Source of the DNA: Burkholderia sp. lig30
Lineage (GTDB): Bacteria > Pseudomonadota > Gammaproteobacteria > Burkholderiales > Burkholderiaceae
Length of the DNA: 64,000 nt
Reading direction: 5' to 3'
NCBI RefSeq assembly: GCF_000687455.2
Contig: NZ_JGVW01000081.1
Coordinates: forward strand, 1 to 64,000
Made by a program: the position numbers and the translations under genes
Notes under the pieces: generated by a model
The model's input: only the letters and a program-made list of their open reading frames with translations
Database searches by the model: none
Told to the model about the DNA's origin: nothing
Shown here: positions 17,393-26,765 of the stretch, one piece after another
How the letters are laid out: each line of letters begins with the position of its first letter
Numbering within the stretch: position 1 is the stretch's first letter

Positions 17393-18790
17393 ATGACCAG
17401 CCAACCGATCGCCACGCGCTTCAGCGAGCTTCCGCTCACGCCCGCCACGCTCGCCAATCTCACGCAACTCGGCTATGTCGAGATGACGCCGATCCAGGCG
17501 GCGAGCCTGCCCGTCACGCTCGCCGGCCACGACCTGATCGCGCAGGCGAAGACCGGGAGCGGCAAGACCGCCGCGTTCTCGCTCCCGCTGCTCGCGCGCC
17601 TCGACACGCGCCGCTTCGACGTGCAGGCAATGGTCCTGTGCCCGACGCGCGAACTCGCCGACCAAGTCACGCAGGAAATCCGCCGCCTCGCGCGCGGCGA
17701 GGAGAACGTCAAGGTGCTGACGCTGTGCGGCGGCACGCCGATGCGTCCTCAATCGGCGAGCCTCGAGCACGGCGCGCACATCGTCGTCGGCACGCCGGGG
17801 CGCATCATGGACCATCTGGAGCGCGGCAGCCTCGCGCTCGGCGCGCTGAATACGCTCGTGCTCGACGAGGCGGACCGGATGCTCGACATGGGCTTCTTCG
17901 ACGACATCGCGACCGTCGTGCGTCAATGCCCGAAAGAGCGCCAGACGCTGCTGTTTTCCGCGACGTACCCGGACGGCATCGAGAAGCTGTGCCAGCGCAT
18001 CCTGTCGAATCCGAAGGAAGTGAAGCTCGAGGAGCGCCACGACGACAGCAAGATTCGCCAGCGCTTCTACGAAGTCACCGAGGACGAGCGGCTGCACGCC
18101 GTCGGCATGCTGCTGAATCACTATCGGCCGGTGAGCACGCTGGCGTTCTGCAACACCAAGCAGCAGTGCCGCGACCTGCTCGACGTGTTGCGCGCGCAGG
18201 GCTTTCATGCGCTCGCGCTGCACGGCGAGCTGGATCAGCGCGAACGCGACCAGGTGCTGATCCAGTTCGCGAACCGCAGCTGTTCCGTGCTCGTCGCCAC
18301 CGACGTCGCCGCACGCGGCCTCGACATCGCGCAACTCGAAGCGGTGATCAACGTCGACGTGACGCCCGATCCGGAGGTGCACGTGCACCGCATCGGCCGC
18401 ACCGGCCGCGCGGATCAGGATGGCTGGGCGCTGAGCCTCGCGAGCATGAACGAGATGGGGCGCGTCGGCGCCATCGAGCAGGCGCAGAAGCGCGACGTCG
18501 AATGGCACCCGCTGGCCGAACTGAAGGCCGAAAGCAACGCACCGTTGCTGCCGCCGATGGAGACGTTGCAGATTCTCGGCGGGCGCAAGGAGAAGATCCG
18601 TCCCGGCGACGTGCTCGGCGCGCTGACCGGTGAAGCGGGCTTCAACGGCGCGCAGATCGGCAAGATCAACGTGACCGAATTCTCGACATACGTGGCGGTC
18701 GAGCGCAGCGTCGCGCGCGACGCGCTGCGCAAGCTCAGCGCCGGCAAGGTGAAGGGCAAGAAGGTGAAGGTCCGGTTGATGGACGAGTGA
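17393..18790 (+). CDS. dbpA: ATP-dependent RNA helicase DbpA
   Basis: A 465-residue DEAD-box helicase with AKTGSGKT (motif I), PTRELADQV (Ia), VLDEADRMLDMGF (II), LFSAT (III) and HRIGRTGRA (VI). A C-terminal DbpA RNA-binding domain follows (FNGAQIGKINVTEFSTYVAVERSVARDALRKLSAGKVKGKKVKVRLMDE). That domain directs DbpA to hairpin 92 of 23S rRNA during large-subunit assembly. The ATG giving MTSQPIATRF was used. A strong terminator follows 30 bp after the stop. Confidence 0.93.
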   Translation: MTSQPIATRFSELPLTPATLANLTQLGYVEMTPIQAASLPVTLAGHDLIAQAKTGSGKTAAFSLPLLARLDTRRFDVQAMVLCPTRELADQVTQEIRRLARGEENVKVLTLCGGTPMRPQSASLEHGAHIVVGTPGRIMDHLERGSLALGALNTLVLDEADRMLDMGFFDDIATVVRQCPKERQTLLFSATYPDGIEKLCQRILSNPKEVKLEERHDDSKIRQRFYEVTEDERLHAVGMLLNHYRPVSTLAFCNTKQQCRDLLDVLRAQGFHALALHGELDQRERDQVLIQFANRSCSVLVATDVAARGLDIAQLEAVINVDVTPDPEVHVHRIGRTGRADQDGWALSLASMNEMGRVGAIEQAQKRDVEWHPLAELKAESNAPLLPPMETLQILGGRKEKIRPGDVLGALTGEAGFNGAQIGKINVTEFSTYVAVERSVARDALRKLSAGKVKGKKVKVRLMDE

Positions 18791-18820
18791 GTTGACGCGC
18801 GCGGGGTGACGCGCTGGGGT

Positions 18821-18866
18821 TCGCCGTGGCCCGATGAAGCTTCACTCATCGGGCCACGGCGGTTTT
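18821..18866 (+). terminator. Rho-independent terminator after dbpA
   Basis: A 15-bp perfect stem (18823-18837 with 18846-18860), extended by one C-G pair, has an 8-base loop and is followed by GGTTTT. It ends the zinc-ribbon/dbpA transcript. It is the clearest intrinsic terminator in the window. Confidence 0.85.
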
Positions 18867-18912
18867 CGGGGAGGGCCGTTGCGTTGGGCAAGAACGTCCT
18901 GGATCGAGCGCG

Positions 18913-19761
18913 ATGAAGATCGTCATCGTCGCGCTGGCTGCCATCGCAGCACCATGCGTTGTGTCGCTGTACGGCCGCTTCCGTTGGCGCGCAGGCACGC
19001 GAAACCTGCGGGCGCGCCTTGACGCGGCACGCGCTGCCGTCGTCCCCGGAACCGTCGATTTCCGCGAACTCGACGGGCTACCGGCCCCGGTGCAGCGGTA
19101 TTTCCGGATCGTGCTCAAGGACGGCCAGCGCATGGTGGCCGGCGTGCGCGTCCAGCATCGCGGCACCTTCAATGCCGGCGGGGAAAAGGCGCGATGGAAA
19201 TCATTCGCCTCCGACCAGCGGGTGATCGCGCATCGCCCCGGTTTCGATTGGGACGGCCGGATCGCCATGGCGCCCGGCGTGAGCATTCGGGTGCACGACG
19301 CTTACATCGCGGGCGAAGGCATCTTGCGCGCCGCCATTCTCGGCGCGATTCCCGTGGCCGACTTGCGTGGCGGAGGCGATATCGCCGAGGGCGAGCTCAT
19401 GCGCTTTCTGGCCGAAGCCGTCTGGTATCCCACTGCGTTGCTCCCCAGTCAGGGGGTCCGCTGGAAACCCTGCGACGCAAATTCCGCATGGGCGACGGTG
19501 AGCGACGGCGCGAACACCGCCACCCTGCTGTTTCGCTTTGACCTGCAAGGATTGATCGAGGCCGTTCAGGCCGACGCGCGTGGGCGCACGGTCGGCCGCC
19601 GGATTGTCCCGACGCCGTGGCACGGACGCGTGTGGAATTACCAGGAGCGCGCGGGCATGCTGGTGCCGCTCGACGGCGAGGCGGCGTGGCTGCTGTCCGA
19701 AGGCGCAATGCCGTACTGGCGAGGGCATATCGCTGCGGTGGCGTACGAATTCGCTGCGTGA
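18913..19761 (+). CDS. Conserved hypothetical protein (DUF6544-like)
   Basis: A 282-residue protein with an N-terminal hydrophobic segment (IVIVALAAIAAPCVVSLYG), probably a signal anchor. Conserved-looking blocks follow: GLPAPVQRYFRIVLKDGQ, FDWDGRIAMAPGVSIRVHDAYIAGEG and LAEAVWYPTALLPSQGVRWKP. These resemble a family of uncharacterised proteins recently labelled DUF6544; that label is from memory. No catalytic motif is recognised. It stands alone between the dbpA terminator and polB. Confidence 0.6.
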   Translation: MKIVIVALAAIAAPCVVSLYGRFRWRAGTRNLRARLDAARAAVVPGTVDFRELDGLPAPVQRYFRIVLKDGQRMVAGVRVQHRGTFNAGGEKARWKSFASDQRVIAHRPGFDWDGRIAMAPGVSIRVHDAYIAGEGILRAAILGAIPVADLRGGGDIAEGELMRFLAEAVWYPTALLPSQGVRWKPCDANSAWATVSDGANTATLLFRFDLQGLIEAVQADARGRTVGRRIVPTPWHGRVWNYQERAGMLVPLDGEAAWLLSEGAMPYWRGHIAAVAYEFAA

Positions 19762-19938
19762 AGCGGGGACGGCATGCCGGGTGTCGGATTCCCTGGAGTG
19801 CGTCCTTGCACGATTGACCTGCCGCCCTCACCGTGCGAGATCGCACAACACGCCCGAATCGATTCAAGGCCACGTGAAGCGGACACCCCGCCCAGGCGCT
19901 AAAATCCGCCGCCTGGGCATCAACGGCGAGCGAGCGTC

Positions 19939-22311
19939 TTGACGGAATTCGAGCAGGGTTTCATCCTCACCCGCCACTGGCGGGACACCGCGACCGGCAT
20001 CGAAATCGAGTTCTGGCTGACAACCGAACGCGGTCCGCGCCGCGTGCGCTTGCGTCCGCAGGAAGCGGTCGCGTTCGTGCCGGCCGAACAGCAGGAATTG
20101 GCCGAGCGCGTGCTGGCGGGCGAACGCGATGCCGAGCTGCGCCCGCTCGCGCTGCGCGACTTCCGTCAGCGCCCCGTGACCGGCCTGTATTGCCGGCGGT
20201 ATCGCCATTTGACCGGGCTGCAGAAGCGCCTGACCGCGGCAGGCGTCGACGTCTACGAATCCGACGTGCTGCCGCCCGACCGATACATGATGGAGCGGTT
20301 CATCACGGCGGCGGTGCGGTTTCGCGGCGAGTCGGCGGGCGATGGCGTCCTGTCCGACGGAGAGCTGAAGGCCGAGACGGACTATCGTCCCGCGTTGCGA
20401 TGCGTGTCGCTCGACATCGAGACCAGCGCGCGCGGCGAGCTTTATTCGATCGCGCTGGAAGGATGCGGGCAGCGCCAGGTCTTCATGCTCGGCCCGGAAA
20501 ACGGCGACGCCCGCGATCTCGACTTCCGGCTCGACTATTGCGACAGCCGGCCCGCGCTGCTCGCCGGGCTGAACGACTGGTTCGAGCAACACGACCCGGA
20601 CGCGATCATCGGCTGGAACCTGATCCAGTTCGACCTGCGCGTGCTGCACGCGCATGCCGAGCAGTATCGGGTGCCGCTGCGGCTCGGACGCGGCGGCAGC
20701 GTGCTCGACTGGCGCGCGCACGGCCAGCAGCCCGACCATTTCTTCGCCGCGGCGGCCGGTCGCCTCATCATCGACGGCATCGACGCGTTGAGATCGGCCA
20801 CCTGGAGCTTCCCGTCGTTCAGCCTCGAATACGTCGCGCGGTCGCTGCTCGGCGAAGGCAAGGCGATCGACAACCCGTACCAGCGCATGGAAGAAATCCA
20901 GCGCCGGTTCGACCACGACAAGCCCGCGCTCGCGCGTTACAACCTGAAGGACTGCGAGCTGGTCACGCGCATCTTCGAAAAGGCGGACCTGCTGTCGTTC
21001 ATGCTCGAACGCGCGGCCGTCACCGGTCTGGCGGCCGACCGCACGGGCGGATCGGTCGCGGCCTTCACGCATCTCTACATGCCGAGAATGCACCGGCTTG
21101 GCTACGTCGCGCCGAACCTCGGCGACGTAACCGGGCAAACGAGTCCCGGCGGCTTCGTGATGGATTCGCGGCCGGGCCTGTACGACTCGGTGCTCGTGCT
21201 CGACTACAAGAGCCTGTATCCGTCGATCATCCGCACGTTCCTGATCGATCCCGTCGGGTTGATCGAGGGCCTCGGCCATCCGGACGACGCAGAATCGGTG
21301 CCCGGATTTCTCGGCGCGCGCTTCTCCCGCACACGTCACTGCCTGCCGGACATCGTGCGGCACGTCTGGGAAGGCCGCGAGCAGGCGAAACGCAAGCGCA
21401 ACGCGCCGCTGTCGCAGGCGCTGAAGATCATCATGAACGCGTTCTACGGGGTGCTCGGCTCGACCGGGTGCCGTTTCTTCGATCCGAGGCTCGCATCGTC
21501 GATCACGATGCGCGGCCACGAGATCATGCACCGGACGCGCGAGCTCATCGAATCGCAGGGGTACGAGGTCATTTATGGCGATACCGATTCGACGTTCGTG
21601 TGGCTGAAGCAGCCGCATTCCGACGATGACGCCGCATGCACCGGCCGCGCGATCGTCGATCATGTGAATCGCTGGTGGAAGACGCACCTGCATGATCGCT
21701 TCGGGCTGGAGAGCGCGCTCGAGCTGCAGTACGAGCGGCACTACCGGCGATTCCTGATGCCGACCATACGGGGCGCGGAGGAAGGCAGCAAGAAGCGGTA
21801 TGCGGGCCTCGCGGTCATGCAGGACGGTAGCGAGGATGTCGTGTTCAAGGGGCTGGAGACGGTACGGACCGACTGGACACCGCTCGCCCAGCAGTTCCAG
21901 CGGGAACTTTACCGGCTGGTTTTCAAGCGGGAGCCGTATCAGGGCTTCATCCGCGAGTATGTTCGCAAGACGCTTGCGGGGGAATTCGACGAGCTGCTCG
22001 TGTACCGGAAGCGCGTGCGCCGGCCGCTGAGCGAATATCAGCGCAATGTTCCGCCGCATGTCCGCGCGGCGCGTACTGCGGATGCGTTCAATCTCGAACG
22101 CGGGCGTCCTCTCCAGTATCAGCGCGGCGGATGGATCAGCTATGTGATGACGACCGCGGGCCCGGAGCCGCTTGAAACCCTGCGGTCGCCGATCGACCAT
22201 GCGTTTTATCTGAGCCGGCAGCTTCAGCCGGTGGCGGATGCGATCCTGACGTTTCTAAGCGATGACTTCGAATCGGTGATTTCGGGGCAGGGGCGGTTGT
22301 TTGCGGGTTAG
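19939..22311 (+). CDS. polB: DNA polymerase II (family B)
   Basis: A 790-residue family-B DNA polymerase, the usual length for bacterial Pol II. The 3'-5' exonuclease motif DIE is at 159-161. Polymerase motif [10 protein letters not shown], lies near residue 421, followed by [13 protein letters not shown] (motif B region) and YGDTDSTF (motif C, with both catalytic Asp) near residue 546. It is expected to take part in replication restart and translesion synthesis. The start is TTG with a poor ribosome site, so the exact N-terminus is moderately certain. No LexA-type operator was recognised upstream. It converges on the KAP NTPase with only 9 bp between stops. Confidence 0.92.
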   Translation: MTEFEQGFILTRHWRDTATGIEIEFWLTTERGPRRVRLRPQEAVAFVPAEQQELAERVLAGERDAELRPLALRDFRQRPVTGLYCRRYRHLTGLQKRLTAAGVDVYESDVLPPDRYMMERFITAAVRFRGESAGDGVLSDGELKAETDYRPALRCVSLDIETSARGELYSIALEGCGQRQVFMLGPENGDARDLDFRLDYCDSRPALLAGLNDWFEQHDPDAIIGWNLIQFDLRVLHAHAEQYRVPLRLGRGGSVLDWRAHGQQPDHFFAAAAGRLIIDGIDALRSATWSFPSFSLEYVARSLLGEGKAIDNPYQRMEEIQRRFDHDKPALARYNLKDCELVTRIFEKADLLSFMLERAAVTGLAADRTGGSVAAFTHLYMPRMHRLGYVAPNLGDVTGQTSPGGFVMDSRPGLYDSVLVLDYKSLYPSIIRTFLIDPVGLIEGLGHPDDAESVPGFLGARFSRTRHCLPDIVRHVWEGREQAKRKRNAPLSQALKIIMNAFYGVLGSTGCRFFDPRLASSITMRGHEIMHRTRELIESQGYEVIYGDTDSTFVWLKQPHSDDDAACTGRAIVDHVNRWWKTHLHDRFGLESALELQYERHYRRFLMPTIRGAEEGSKKRYAGLAVMQDGSEDVVFKGLETVRTDWTPLAQQFQRELYRLVFKREPYQGFIREYVRKTLAGEFDELLVYRKRVRRPLSEYQRNVPPHVRAARTADAFNLERGRPLQYQRGGWISYVMTTAGPEPLETLRSPIDHAFYLSRQLQPVADAILTFLSDDFESVISGQGRLFAG

Positions 22312-22320
22312 TCGGGACGG

Positions 22321-25230
22321 TCACCAGAGTCCAATTTCGGCAGCGGCTGAAAGCCTGCGTCCCGGCGCCAATCGACCGCAACTCTGAAACAACTCAAAAA
22401 GCTTTGTATCCTTGCGCCATTCAACTGCCTCGTCCTTGTCCAGATAGAGCTCTTGCTCGATCTTTGCGGCCCAGTCAGCAACGTTACTTGTTTCGCTTGC
22501 TGCAGCTTCGAGGACCTTGAGCCGACGGACAACGAGCGCAGTACCATTGTCCTCTGCCGACCAGATCGCTTCGTCTGCTCCCCATTGCAACCATCGCATC
22601 ATGTCCGGCCAACGGAGCGTGAGCGCGATCCAGCGGGCATACTGCTCAAGCGAAGGTGCACGCCAGAAAGGATCGACACGCCGCCGCTCGTTCCGCAGAG
22701 CCAGGTAGAGCCGTGCCAGATTGACCATCCGCTTAATCTCACGAGGATTGCCCGCGCTATAGTGCCCGAGTTCGCGGATGATGCGTCCGACATCTTTACT
22801 GTCGCCTGGGGGAAAAGCAGTTGCATTTAGATCAGGCTGTTGCGCAACACTGCTGCCGGTACCTGCAGGATCATCAGGGCCACTGGTGCCTTCGCCGACC
22901 GGAAGCGGGCCGTCTGGCGTCACTACCGTGACGCTGGATGAGACAGACGGGTCGACGGATTTAAAACTGGTCGCTGCACCCAGCGATTTAAGAAACTCAC
23001 CAATATTCCGCTGAGGCGGGATCGTGAATGGCAATTGGACGAACTTGTCCATGAAGCGCCAGCCAAGCGGCACGCCGCGCTCGTAACTGGGCAACCTTTC
23101 GCGGATTTCCCCGTGGGCCTTTTCGAGCGCCGCGGCGATCATCTGCGGATCCATGCCGATCACGAACATGCACCGGTAAGTGTCACTCGCCAGGAGCATG
23201 TTTATGCCCTCCACCACACTTGCGATCTTAGTGGGAGAGCAGCGGTCGAGATCGTCGATGAAGATCACGATCGGTGTAAACGTGTCAGCGCTTTCCTTCG
23301 GCGCTGCGGCCAGCACCCGTCTCAGATCGGCATGTATCTGGTGAATCGCCCCGACCGACTGTGCATAGTCCGGTACGGTGAGGTATGGCGCCAAACTAAG
23401 TTCGGCCGGTTCGGCGTGAGTATTCTCACGGGTGGACCAATAGCGCAACGCGAGATAAGCCGAGAGAAGAACGGGGCCGATAATGCCCCCCCAATACCCC
23501 ATCTTGCTGATGTTCGTGGCGAGCGGGCTAAGGTCCGGGAAAACGGTTTTGGCCGCCCCCAGGCCGAACAGCGAAAGAATGGCGCCGACACCCACCACAA
23601 GCGCGTGCTTGCCATGCTCCCACCAGATGGAAAGCACGCGGTCGTAAATCTTTCGGCGCACAACGCCATCATCGATCCGGGCGAGGTGCAGGCGGAGGAG
23701 AAAGGCCTCACGCTGCACAATCGGGAGCCGGTCGCTGATCTGCGATACGATCGCGTCGACCAATCCTGCCCAGACCTGCTCGCAAGATTCGTATTTCCAG
23801 GCATTGAACCAAATCGTTAACAGCCCTTCTCGACGAGACGAGTCTGTCGCAGGCCCCTCATTCTTGGATGCAGTCGTCGTATAGGCGTCGTGCCAAAAGT
23901 CGGGGCCAATGTCCTTCTTTTTCTCAAGAAACTTCAGAACCGAGCCGAGGCTGAGCGCCCCGGCTACAGCCTGCCCGACCTTGGGGCGATGAGCATTGCG
24001 GACATCCTCCGGGTCGAGACGCTCCCGGATCATCTGCATCAGCGACGACTTGCCCGCACCCCAGGGTGCCTGCACACTGACACTAAGCGGAGCAGGCGTG
24101 CATGGATTGGCAAGGAACGACGCGATCGCATCTGCGTAGGTCGCGTAACCGAGGCGGTCCTCGTTCGACGCGGCATCGTTGTGCAAGCTCATCAGAACCT
24201 GCCCGGTCAGCACGTCCTCATACGCTTCGAGGAGCGTGTCTGGGTCGATATCCATCAGGCCCAGATAGTCCACATAGATGCCTCGGCTTTCGAGCAGTGC
24301 ACGGACGAGATCATCGACAATGAACTGCTTGCGGCCGGATTTTCTGGCGCGCTCCGCTGCACGGTCCAGGATGGCGCTGGCGTGGAGCGTGGCCCGTATG
24401 AAATGGCCGCCCTCAATCTTTTCGGGAACGCGCCAATCCCGCTTGAAAAGCTGCTTCCACGCCGTTTCGTAGCGGTCACCGGCCAGCTCATGAATCGCGG
24501 CGCCGAAGGCCCCGGCTGCACGGTCACGGCCGAGGCGCGCGAAGGCATCGGTTTGCGCGGCATCCGCAAGCGCGAACAACAACAATTCAGTGGTAAGCGC
24601 GGGCTCATTCTTCGACCATCCGAGCGCGTGTGCAACTGAGAGCACCGCCCCGGCGGCAAGTGAAGGACTCCACTTGTCCTGCGACTCCGAAGCTGCGTCC
24701 GGCAGCGACGACGATGGAACTAGTCCCTCGATAGCCGCGACCAGGGCATCGAAGCCATTGGTTTCCGGTCCGGGCGTCGAAATCGTGACCGAGGTCTCTG
24801 GTCGGTTGGCCCAGCCGTTCCGGATCAGCACCTCAAGCATGATCCGGAAGCTCTCGACCAAAGGCAGCCGCCCGGTTCCGGTGCCCATCAAAGGCATCCA
24901 GAATGTGCGCAGCGACTGCAGCCGACTATCGCGCAGACATTTCTCGAAATTGTGTTCGAGCAGATGCAAAGCCGGCCCGTCACCAACCGTCACAACGTAG
25001 CAGAGCAGGGTTCGTCCGGCTGGCGTGATGAAGTACCCGTCCTTCAGATCCTTTTCGGCTGGCAGGCTCTTTCGATCGAGGCCGAAATATTTGAGCACGT
25101 TTTGATTGAGTCTGCCGGGCGATCCATGTGCATCGATCGAAAGGAATGCAGCGTCGCCTTCGGGCGTGGCGAGCGATGCCACCACGATGGTTTCGCCAAG
25201 CCTCGTGTCGATTCTGTCGCGCATATCCAT
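22321..25230 (-). CDS. Macro-like / Clp-N-like / KAP P-loop NTPase fusion, candidate defence protein
   Basis: A 969-residue multidomain protein. Residues ~11-150 resemble a macro-type domain (WMPLMGTGTGRLPLVESFRIMLEVL near 111-135). Residues ~187-340 are helical with a Clp-N-repeat-like segment (LHASAILDRAAERARKSGRKQFIVDDLVRALLESRG). A KAP NTPase follows: Walker A GAGKSS (391-396), the KAP signature WFNAWKYE (474-481), two transmembrane helices inserted at about 542-560 and 577-596, and Walker B IVIFIDDLDRC (654-664). A Pro/Ser/Gly-rich linker lies around 760-810. The start at 25230 has AGGGG upstream; an in-frame ATG at 25299 adds 23 residues. KAP NTPases occur in phage-exclusion proteins such as PifA. 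The domain order and accessory setting suggest immunity. The KAP call is firm, while the N-terminal domains and role are inferred. Confidence 0.75.
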   Translation of the reverse strand: MDMRDRIDTRLGETIVVASLATPEGDAAFLSIDAHGSPGRLNQNVLKYFGLDRKSLPAEKDLKDGYFITPAGRTLLCYVVTVGDGPALHLLEHNFEKCLRDSRLQSLRTFWMPLMGTGTGRLPLVESFRIMLEVLIRNGWANRPETSVTISTPGPETNGFDALVAAIEGLVPSSSLPDAASESQDKWSPSLAAGAVLSVAHALGWSKNEPALTTELLLFALADAAQTDAFARLGRDRAAGAFGAAIHELAGDRYETAWKQLFKRDWRVPEKIEGGHFIRATLHASAILDRAAERARKSGRKQFIVDDLVRALLESRGIYVDYLGLMDIDPDTLLEAYEDVLTGQVLMSLHNDAASNEDRLGYATYADAIASFLANPCTPAPLSVSVQAPWGAGKSSLMQMIRERLDPEDVRNAHRPKVGQAVAGALSLGSVLKFLEKKKDIGPDFWHDAYTTTASKNEGPATDSSRREGLLTIWFNAWKYESCEQVWAGLVDAIVSQISDRLPIVQREAFLLRLHLARIDDGVVRRKIYDRVLSIWWEHGKHALVVGVGAILSLFGLGAAKTVFPDLSPLATNISKMGYWGGIIGPVLLSAYLALRYWSTRENTHAEPAELSLAPYLTVPDYAQSVGAIHQIHADLRRVLAAAPKESADTFTPIVIFIDDLDRCSPTKIASVVEGINMLLASDTYRCMFVIGMDPQMIAAALEKAHGEIRERLPSYERGVPLGWRFMDKFVQLPFTIPPQRNIGEFLKSLGAATSFKSVDPSVSSSVTVVTPDGPLPVGEGTSGPDDPAGTGSSVAQQPDLNATAFPPGDSKDVGRIIRELGHYSAGNPREIKRMVNLARLYLALRNERRRVDPFWRAPSLEQYARWIALTLRWPDMMRWLQWGADEAIWSAEDNGTALVVRRLKVLEAAASETSNVADWAAKIEQELYLDKDEAVEWRKDTKLFELFQSCGRLAPGRRLSAAAEIGLW

Positions 25231-25934
25231 GCCGGCCCCTGATCCAGATTTATCCCGTAGTGCAGGTCGCAAACCATTTATCCACTGCGTTAAACGCAAT
25301 GCCGCATTTGGTTTGTGTGAAGAATTGTCGGCGATTTGGAAGGGTATGTCGATTGACTAAAACCGACTGCGGATTCAACCGGTCGATGTTCCCGCGGTCC
25401 GCGACCGGCTCAAACCGACCCACAACCGCCATTTTGGCGAGCGCGGAGTCGATGGCAGCTTTCAAAGTTAAGACGGCCGTTCGCTCGGTCACGTTTATGC
25501 CCGCTTTCAGGACCGACTATGGCCATGTGCCACGTTACTGATGGCTATTCCAGTGCAACTCGCGCCCCCGGTTCGGCCAGTCTCATTATTCCAGTATCTC
25601 CACTCTCGCGAGACGCGTCCGAGTCTCACTAATTCCGTTTCCTTGCACCACCACTGTCGAGTGACAGCTTTCGTGAAAACGGCAACCTTGATTTCGCAGG
25701 AGTTTTTCACTAACTGGAGCATCGACGTCCGGGATCAAGTGACAGCATTGACGACAAAACCTGACATCTCAGCCACAAAACCCGAAAAAATTGAGCGCCC
25801 CAAGTCCGTTCAGCAGGGCTTTGCGGCGCACAGGAATCGGTATCAAGACATCAGTTCGTACTCGCGCCAGGCGGCAATCGGACGAAGAAAAGGAACGGGT
25901 GCTCGCCGCGATCGACCAGAAAATTGCCGGGGGC
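25231..25934. other. Long non-coding stretch upstream of the KAP gene
   Basis: About 700 bases, less GC-rich than the flanks, without a convincing gene. Short open frames on both strands lack ribosome sites and family features. The part around 25370-25530 resembles degenerate intergenic sequence repeated in related genomes; this is from memory and unverified. It should contain the KAP promoter. Confidence 0.4.
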
Positions 25935-26213
25935 TTACAGCTGTTCCAGTGTACGTCGCTGCGGGTCAACTTTGTAGCGCCCAAGCGGTGAAAGTTCATC
26001 AGGCTTGATATGAAGCACCCTAAATTTGCTGGCGTCTTTGCCGCGCTTCTTTAGCTGATCGAGTGCCGCCGCCTCGGCCTCAGCCTGGGTGGCATGAGGA
26101 CCCTTGTGCAGCGAGATCTCGTGATGGACGTGAGCGATGTGGCCGCTGTGCGCATCATAAACTATGCAGACCAGATGTGCAGTTGGTTTGAGTTTGCCGC
26201 CCGTGTTCAACAT
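25935..26213 (-). CDS. Hypothetical protein, last gene of a four-gene operon
   Basis: A 92-residue soluble protein not recognised as any family. A beta-rich, His-rich first half (AHLVCIVYDAHSGHIAHVHHEISLHKG) is followed by a helix (ATQAEAEAAALDQLKKRGKD) and a conserved-looking tail (KFRVLHIKPDELSPLGRYKVDPQ). The ATG at 26213 is supported by GGGAGGA eight bases upstream. It begins 19 bp after the preceding gene's stop and is probably cotranscribed with it. Confidence 0.65.
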   Translation of the reverse strand: MLNTGGKLKPTAHLVCIVYDAHSGHIAHVHHEISLHKGPHATQAEAEAAALDQLKKRGKDASKFRVLHIKPDELSPLGRYKVDPQRRTLEQL

Positions 26214-26232
26214 GTCTAGTTCCTCCCGAAAA

Positions 26233-26574
26233 TTAATCAAACAGGAATACCGTCAACAGGGCTGTTGCAGCCTGACTACCTCCAACATCAAGCTCCGCAG
26301 TAACCACAGTCATCTGGTCGGCGTCCACAGCCGGCGGGTAACCAAAGTTAGGGTCATAGCTAAAATCGGTGGGCTGGTTGGGTCCGTCTGGGACGGGACG
26401 GGTTTCAAAGTGGGTGATCCCGATGCCGGTATAGCCGCCACCATCGGCGAAGCTCAGTGCCGTCTGCGCGAAAGCATATTGTGGATCGAAGCGGATAGTG
26501 TGGCTGGTAGAGTTTCCATTGCCGCCGGAATCCCACGCCCACATCCAGTTGTAATAATAGCTATTAATACTCAT
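26233..26574 (-). CDS. Hypothetical beta-rich small protein
   Basis: A 113-residue protein rich in aromatic residues and glycine (SYYYNWMWAWDSGGNGN at residues 4-20, then FADGGGYTGIGITHFETRPVPDGPNQP). The C-terminus is hydrophobic (ATALLTVFLFD). The ribosome site AGGAAGG is strong. There is no signal peptide and no family is recognised. The ATG overlaps the stop of the preceding small gene, which suggests translational coupling within the operon. Confidence 0.65.
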   Translation of the reverse strand: MSINSYYYNWMWAWDSGGNGNSTSHTIRFDPQYAFAQTALSFADGGGYTGIGITHFETRPVPDGPNQPTDFSYDPNFGYPPAVDADQMTVVTAELDVGGSQAATALLTVFLFD

Positions 26575-26758
26575 GATTTTTCCTTCCTTTTATGAGTGAA
26601 ACGGGGCGGGTGAATTGAAATTCCTTCCGCACGTGGTAGGCGTTCGCATCGTAGGCGTCTGCCCGATACTGTTCGATCAGCTGCTCGGCAACCTGCTTAC
26701 GGTCTTCGCCTTCTGTAAATCGCTTAATCCGGTCACCCAAACTGAATGCATTGATCAG
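26564..26758 (-). CDS. Small hypothetical protein with a non-ATG start
   Basis: About 64 residues, charged and helical (RIKRFTEGEDRKQVAEQLIEQYRADAYDANAYHVRKEFQF). It fills the gap between two operon genes and overlaps the next start by 11 bases. No ATG lies in frame after the upstream stop. Candidate starts are CTG at 26758, close to AGGGAGA, or TTG at 26740. The helix-like composition and tight packing argue that it is real, but the start is unresolved. Confidence 0.5.
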   Translation of the reverse strand: MINAFSLGDRIKRFTEGEDRKQVAEQLIEQYRADAYDANAYHVRKEFQFTRPVSLIKGRKNHEY

Positions 26759-26765
26759 TGTCTCC

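Noticed and set aside
19864-22200. A 778-codon minus-strand frame opposite polB
   Set aside because: It mirrors a full-length DNA polymerase II with all motifs on the plus strand. Its own composition is Arg/His/Val-rich shadow sequence.
25791-25991. A 66-codon plus-strand frame (includes RRQSDEEKERVLAAIDQKIAGG)
   Set aside because: The local composition looks almost natural, but it starts with TTG without a ribosome site and its end overlaps a better-supported gene on the other strand.
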